7,896 nucleotides of DNA from CAUZIZ01 sp047514575 (lineage in GTDB: Bacteria > Acidobacteriota > UBA6911 > RPQK01 > JAJDTT01), in the NCBI GenBank assembly GCA_047514575.1, contig JAKZYH010000719.1, forward strand, positions 1 to 7,896, written 5' to 3'. Below the pieces are notes generated by a model that was not told the DNA's origin, searched no databases, and worked only from the letters and a program-made list of their open reading frames with translations. The translations under genes were made by a program, and so were the position numbers. Positions 6,101 through 7,896 of the stretch are shown in pieces (the stretch's first letter is position 1; each line of letters opens with the position of its first letter).

Positions 6101-6940
6101 CTAACGCGCTATCCCCAGCGAGGGTGCGGTACTCAAAATTCCACCGTCGACGTCCAGGGCGACTCCGGTCAGAAACGCTGATTCCTCGGAGAGAAAGAAC
6201 AGGATTGCATTGACAACATCATCTTCTGTGGCATTGCGCCCCAGTGGAGTAGCCGCCGCGATGTCGGCCAAGACCTCGTCTGCCGACCGACCCGTCATAG
6301 CACTCTTCTCCCGAATAACGAGTTGCCCCATCCCCGTCGTCGACACCCCTACTGGGCAGACGCAGTTGACCGTGACTCCATCTGGGGCCAGTTCGCCGGC
6401 CAGAGACTTGGTCAGACCAACGACACCGAACTTGGCGGCAGAGTAGGACGCGATCAGCGGCCAACCCATTCGGGAGGCATCGGAACCCAGATTGACGATA
6501 CGGCCCCGCCTCCCACTCTGACGCAGTAGGGGAATGGCTGCCTGACAGCAGAGAAAGACACCCTTGAGATCTACCGCGATCACGTGGTCCCAATCCTGCT
6601 CGCTGACCTCTTCGACCCGACCAAAGTGAAGAACACCCGCTGAGTTGACCAGGGTGTCCAGACCGCCAAATTTCCTCTCGCAGGCATTCACTGCCTCCTG
6701 TACCGAGGCCTTTGATCTGACGTCCAGTTCGAGCGCCAGCAGGTTGGGACTATTGAGTAGTCGGGAAGCCTTTCCCAGCGCCTCGCTGTCGATGTCACCA
6801 ATGGCGACATGGCCCCCCTGATCCAAGAGGGCTTGGGCGGTTGCCAATCCGAAACCACAGGCCCCTCCGGTGATGAGGGCGCGGCAGGGGCTAGACTGAT
6901 TCTCTGGCACTTCAGGTAGCTCCTTGACCCGGAAAATCAT
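6101..6940 (-). CDS. Classical short-chain dehydrogenase/reductase (SDR), probably NAD-dependent
   Basis: A Rossmann-fold oxidoreductase of 279 residues. The cofactor loop is T-G-G-A-C-G-F-G (24-31), matching TGxxxGxG, and strand 2 ends G-D-I-D with D49, which favours NAD(H) over NADP(H). N-S-A-G (99-102) stands in for the usual NNAG. The catalytic triad is S153 (L-G-S-D-A-S), Y166 and K170 (Y-S-A-A-K), with the normal 13-residue S-to-Y spacing. V-N-C-V-C-P-V-G and the ending D-V-D-G-G are typical for sugar, polyol or 3-oxoacyl reductases. A 20-residue N-terminal extension precedes the fold; no clear Shine-Dalgarno is seen before ATG 6940, and a perfect hairpin sits 12 bp upstream in the leader. 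It converges on the isomerase fusion with a 3-bp gap, so the two transcripts probably overlap. A role in oxidising a sugar or deoxy-keto-acid intermediate of the neighbouring operon is inferred. Confidence 0.92.
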   Translation of the reverse strand: MIFRVKELPEVPENQSSPCRALITGGACGFGLATAQALLDQGGHVAIGDIDSEALGKASRLLNSPNLLALELDVRSKASVQEAVNACERKFGGLDTLVNSAGVLHFGRVEEVSEQDWDHVIAVDLKGVFLCCQAAIPLLRQSGRRGRIVNLGSDASRMGWPLIASYSAAKFGVVGLTKSLAGELAPDGVTVNCVCPVGVSTTGMGQLVIREKSAMTGRSADEVLADIAAATPLGRNATEDDVVNAILFFLSEESAFLTGVALDVDGGILSTAPSLGIAR

Positions 6941-6952
6941 CTACGAGAAGGT

Positions 6953-6974
6953 TCCCGGCATCCTTATGCCGGGA
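6953..6974. promoter_or_regulatory. Perfect 9-bp hairpin in the SDR leader
   Basis: TCCCGGCAT (6953-6961) pairs exactly with ATGCCGGGA (6966-6974) around a CCTT loop. It lies 12 bp upstream of the SDR start codon (6940), inside the likely 5' leader or promoter. It could be an operator dyad or a leader hairpin that limits translation; nothing in the window identifies the binding factor. Confidence 0.45.
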
Positions 6975-7030
6975 CCGCTCCTTCGCAGTCACGGCTCTGT
7001 CATTGGCGACGCTTGCATGATTTCCTAACA

Positions 7031-7084
7031 AATCAAGTTGAGCCAAGCCCCCGGCGGAGCCGGATCGTACAGGAAAGAAACTTC
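7031..7084. repeat. Core direct repeat, copy 1
   Basis: Begins AATCAAGTT and ends in a 26-nt core at 7059-7084 (GCCGGATCGT, then CA and GAAAGAAACTTC) that matches copy 2 at 7428-7453 in 24 of 26 positions. The GC-rich part before the core includes a small CCGGC/GCCGG hairpin (7051-7063). It leads directly into the palindrome chain that starts at 7087. Confidence 0.65.
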
Positions 7085-7125
7085 TTCTCCCAACGGGAGT
7101 CTCTCCCCTACGCCGAAGGCGTTCC

Positions 7126-7308
7126 TGCGCGTAGCCCAGGGTTGCAATGCGAAGCGAGCTACCCTGGGATAAGGCCGCATAAATGCCTTACCCCACAGGG
7201 GTTATCGCCGACCGGAAACGTGTTGGCAACAACGCCTTTAGCGTAGAGAAGACAGGCGACCCAAACCCAGGGTAGCTCGCTTCGCATTGCAACCCTGGGC
7301 TACGCGCA
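7126..7308. repeat. Perfect 43-bp inverted repeat, each arm itself a hairpin
   Basis: The left arm 7126-7168 is the exact reverse complement of the right arm 7266-7308, with a 97-bp spacer. Each arm also folds on itself: CCCAGGGT pairs with ACCCTGGG (7135-7142 with 7161-7168) over an 18-nt loop, so intra-arm hairpins and one long inter-arm stem are alternative structures. The spacer holds ACCCC-ACA-GGGGT (7190-7202) and an A-A-C-G-C-C...G-C-G-T-A-G-A-G-A stretch (7231-7243 and on) that echoes the C-T-A-C-G-C-C-G-A-A-G-G-C-G-T-T sequence at 7108-7123 in reverse complement. No transposase or clear target-site duplication is visible. The GTAGCCCAGGG...CCCTGGG pattern resembles abundant intergenic repeats I recall from planctomycete-type genomes (not verified). 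Confidence 0.85.
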
Positions 7309-7392
7309 ATTACTTCGGTGCGAGAGATATCTCAGATACGCCCATCCATCACCAAATCAATCGTTTACGTCTTTCTTACCCCTAGATCTGAA

Positions 7393-7453
7393 AATCAAGT
7401 TTCAGCTTAGCGTTCCCCACCGACTGCGCCGGATCGTCCAAGAAAGAAACTTC
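7393..7453. repeat. Core direct repeat, copy 2
   Basis: Same layout as the copy at 7031-7084: AATCAAGTTT, a variable C/G-rich middle, then the 26-nt core at 7428-7453. Here the core stands 10 nt before the large hairpin at 7464-7545 and not before the palindrome chain, so the same leader precedes two different palindromic elements. Confidence 0.65.
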
Positions 7454-7463
7454 GGTCGAGGGA

Positions 7464-7545
7464 CGTGGGGGTGGCCTCCAGGCCGCCGTGTTCTTTCCGT
7501 CGAGCCTTTGGCTCGAAAAACGGCGGCCTGGAGGCCACCCCCACG
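7464..7545. repeat. Bipartite palindromic repeat, copy 2 (perfect arms)
   Basis: Perfect 25-bp arms (7464-7488 and 7521-7545) enclose an inner perfect stem TCGAGCC (7500-7506) and GGCTCGA (7510-7516) with a TTT loop. The arms begin CGTGGGGGTGGCCTCCAGG. It aligns over its length, in the same orientation, with the 273-351 element, which has the same inner TCGAGC stem and the same CCGCCGT segment after the left arm. A short GTTTT follows on the plus strand, so termination is possible, but no plus-strand gene is visible just upstream. Confidence 0.85.
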
Positions 7546-7749
7546 GTTTTCAGAAGATTGCTTGGATAACTCTCTATCCAACTATAAATCAATGGGTTAC
7601 TCCGTTTCTCTGTCGAAAAAATCAAATGACGTTTCAGGTTAGTCCACCCTCTGATGCTACTGCAAAGGACGATTCTCTGGTTACCAGTGTTTCCGTTCCC
7701 AGGATTGAAACGATTCGAGGGGCAGATTTTGATCCCACTTACGGGGTAG

Positions 7750-7896
7750 TTACACCAGTATGTCTTCGATGATCTCACCGTGGACGTCGGTCAGTGTCAT
7801 GTCCCGGCCGCCGAAGCGGAAGATCAGCTTTTCGTGGTCCAAGCCGAGTTGCTGGAGGACGGTCGCGTGCACGGCGTGGATCGAGGTGGGAGTCTC
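7750..7896 (-). CDS. DUF1501 family protein, C-terminal end (truncated by window)
   Basis: The last 48 residues and TAA stop (7750-7752) of a protein whose 5' part lies beyond the right edge. It reads S-I-H-A-V-H-A-T-V-L-Q-Q-L-G-L-D-H-E-K-L, then F-R-F-G-G-R-D-M-T-L-T-D-V-H-G-E-I-I-E-D-I-L-V. The H-A-T-x-L-x-x-L-G-L-D-H and G-R-D-x-x-L-T-D-V-x-G pattern is the characteristic DUF1501 ending. Full-length members are about 400-490 residues, usually Tat-exported with an alkaline-phosphatase/sulfatase-like fold, and are commonly paired with DUF1549/DUF1553 proteins in Planctomycetota; the function is unknown. A run of repeats separates it from the SDR gene, so it is probably an independent unit transcribed toward the repeats. 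Confidence 0.88.
   Translation of the reverse strand, partial: ETPTSIHAVHATVLQQLGLDHEKLIFRFGGRDMTLTDVHGEIIEDILV

Larger units (their letters stand above)
6941..7749. other. Repeat-rich intergenic region without a credible gene
   Basis: About 800 bp between the SDR start and the DUF1501 stop. The open frames here run through palindromes on either strand and show no protein-like composition or recognisable motif. Contents, left to right: the SDR leader hairpin; a 26-nt core repeat (7059-7084); a chain of short palindromes from 7087, including C-T-C-C-C/G-G-G-A-G and A-C-C-C-C/G-G-G-G-T stems; a 43-bp inverted repeat (7126-7308); a GAGATATCTC palindrome (7324-7333); the second core repeat (7428-7453); and a large hairpin (7464-7545). 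From 7546 to 7749 the sequence is AT-richer and I see no organised element. Confidence 0.7.

Noticed and set aside
7013..7246. 77-codon plus-strand frame across the palindrome chain
   Set aside because: Its residues are read-through of repeat DNA (Y-P-G-I-R-P-H-K-C-L-T-P-Q-G-L), a pattern I recall from spurious annotations of intergenic repeats.
7126..7308. Insertion sequence with terminal inverted repeats
   Set aside because: The 97-bp interior has no transposase and no target-site duplication is evident; at most a non-autonomous element.
7689..7711. CRISPR-like half-repeat: GTTTC ... GATTGAAAC
   Set aside because: Only one copy occurs, with no regularly spaced repeats and no cas gene; the ending resembles a CRISPR repeat by chance.
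7488..7772. Open frames across the hairpin and AT-richer region on both strands
   Set aside because: They run through a perfect palindrome and have no protein-like composition or ribosome-binding site; treated as non-coding.

Overview
The window looks like a chromosomal catabolic locus from a moderately GC-rich environmental bacterium with many intergenic palindromes. The right edge carries the C-terminus of a DUF1501 protein and the left edge the C-terminus of a large secreted-hydrolase-like protein. Both families are typical of Planctomycetota and also occur in Verrucomicrobiota and Acidobacteriota. The phylum is an inference; no marker gene is present.

Layout: (1) 2-241, + strand tail of a hydrolase-like protein. 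(2) 273-351, a long bipartite hairpin between two convergent genes. (3) 362-2299, minus strand, a PrpE-type propionyl-CoA synthetase. (4) 2300-2781, a mostly non-coding gap with near-identical 15-nt direct repeats in front of prpE and a decayed minus-strand gene that keeps a perfect Shine-Dalgarno. (5) 2782-6097, a plus-strand three-gene operon: a DapA-superfamily lyase/aldolase, a short MetE-like zinc methyltransferase, and a fusion of an L-rhamnose mutarotase domain to a xylose-isomerase-like TIM barrel. (6) 6101-6940, minus strand, a classical SDR dehydrogenase that converges on the operon with a 3-bp gap. (7) 6941-7749, about 800 bp without a credible gene but packed with repeats: a short hairpin in the SDR leader, two copies of a 26-nt core, a perfect 43-bp inverted repeat whose arms are themselves hairpins, and a second copy of the 273-351 hairpin. 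(8) 7750-7896, minus strand, the DUF1501 C-terminus.

The genes between the two hairpin copies fit a small-molecule, probably sugar or sugar-acid, catabolic module. The mutarotase/isomerase fusion would supply the right anomer and interconvert it, the SDR would oxidise or reduce a hydroxyl or keto group, the DapA-like enzyme would cleave or dehydrate a 2-keto acid, and PrpE would activate a short-chain acid such as propionate. The MetE-like protein is the odd member: it keeps the Zn ligands for thiol methylation but has no obvious place in a standard sugar pathway, so demethylation of a methylated substrate is worth considering. This pathway is inference; the domain calls rest on visible motifs.
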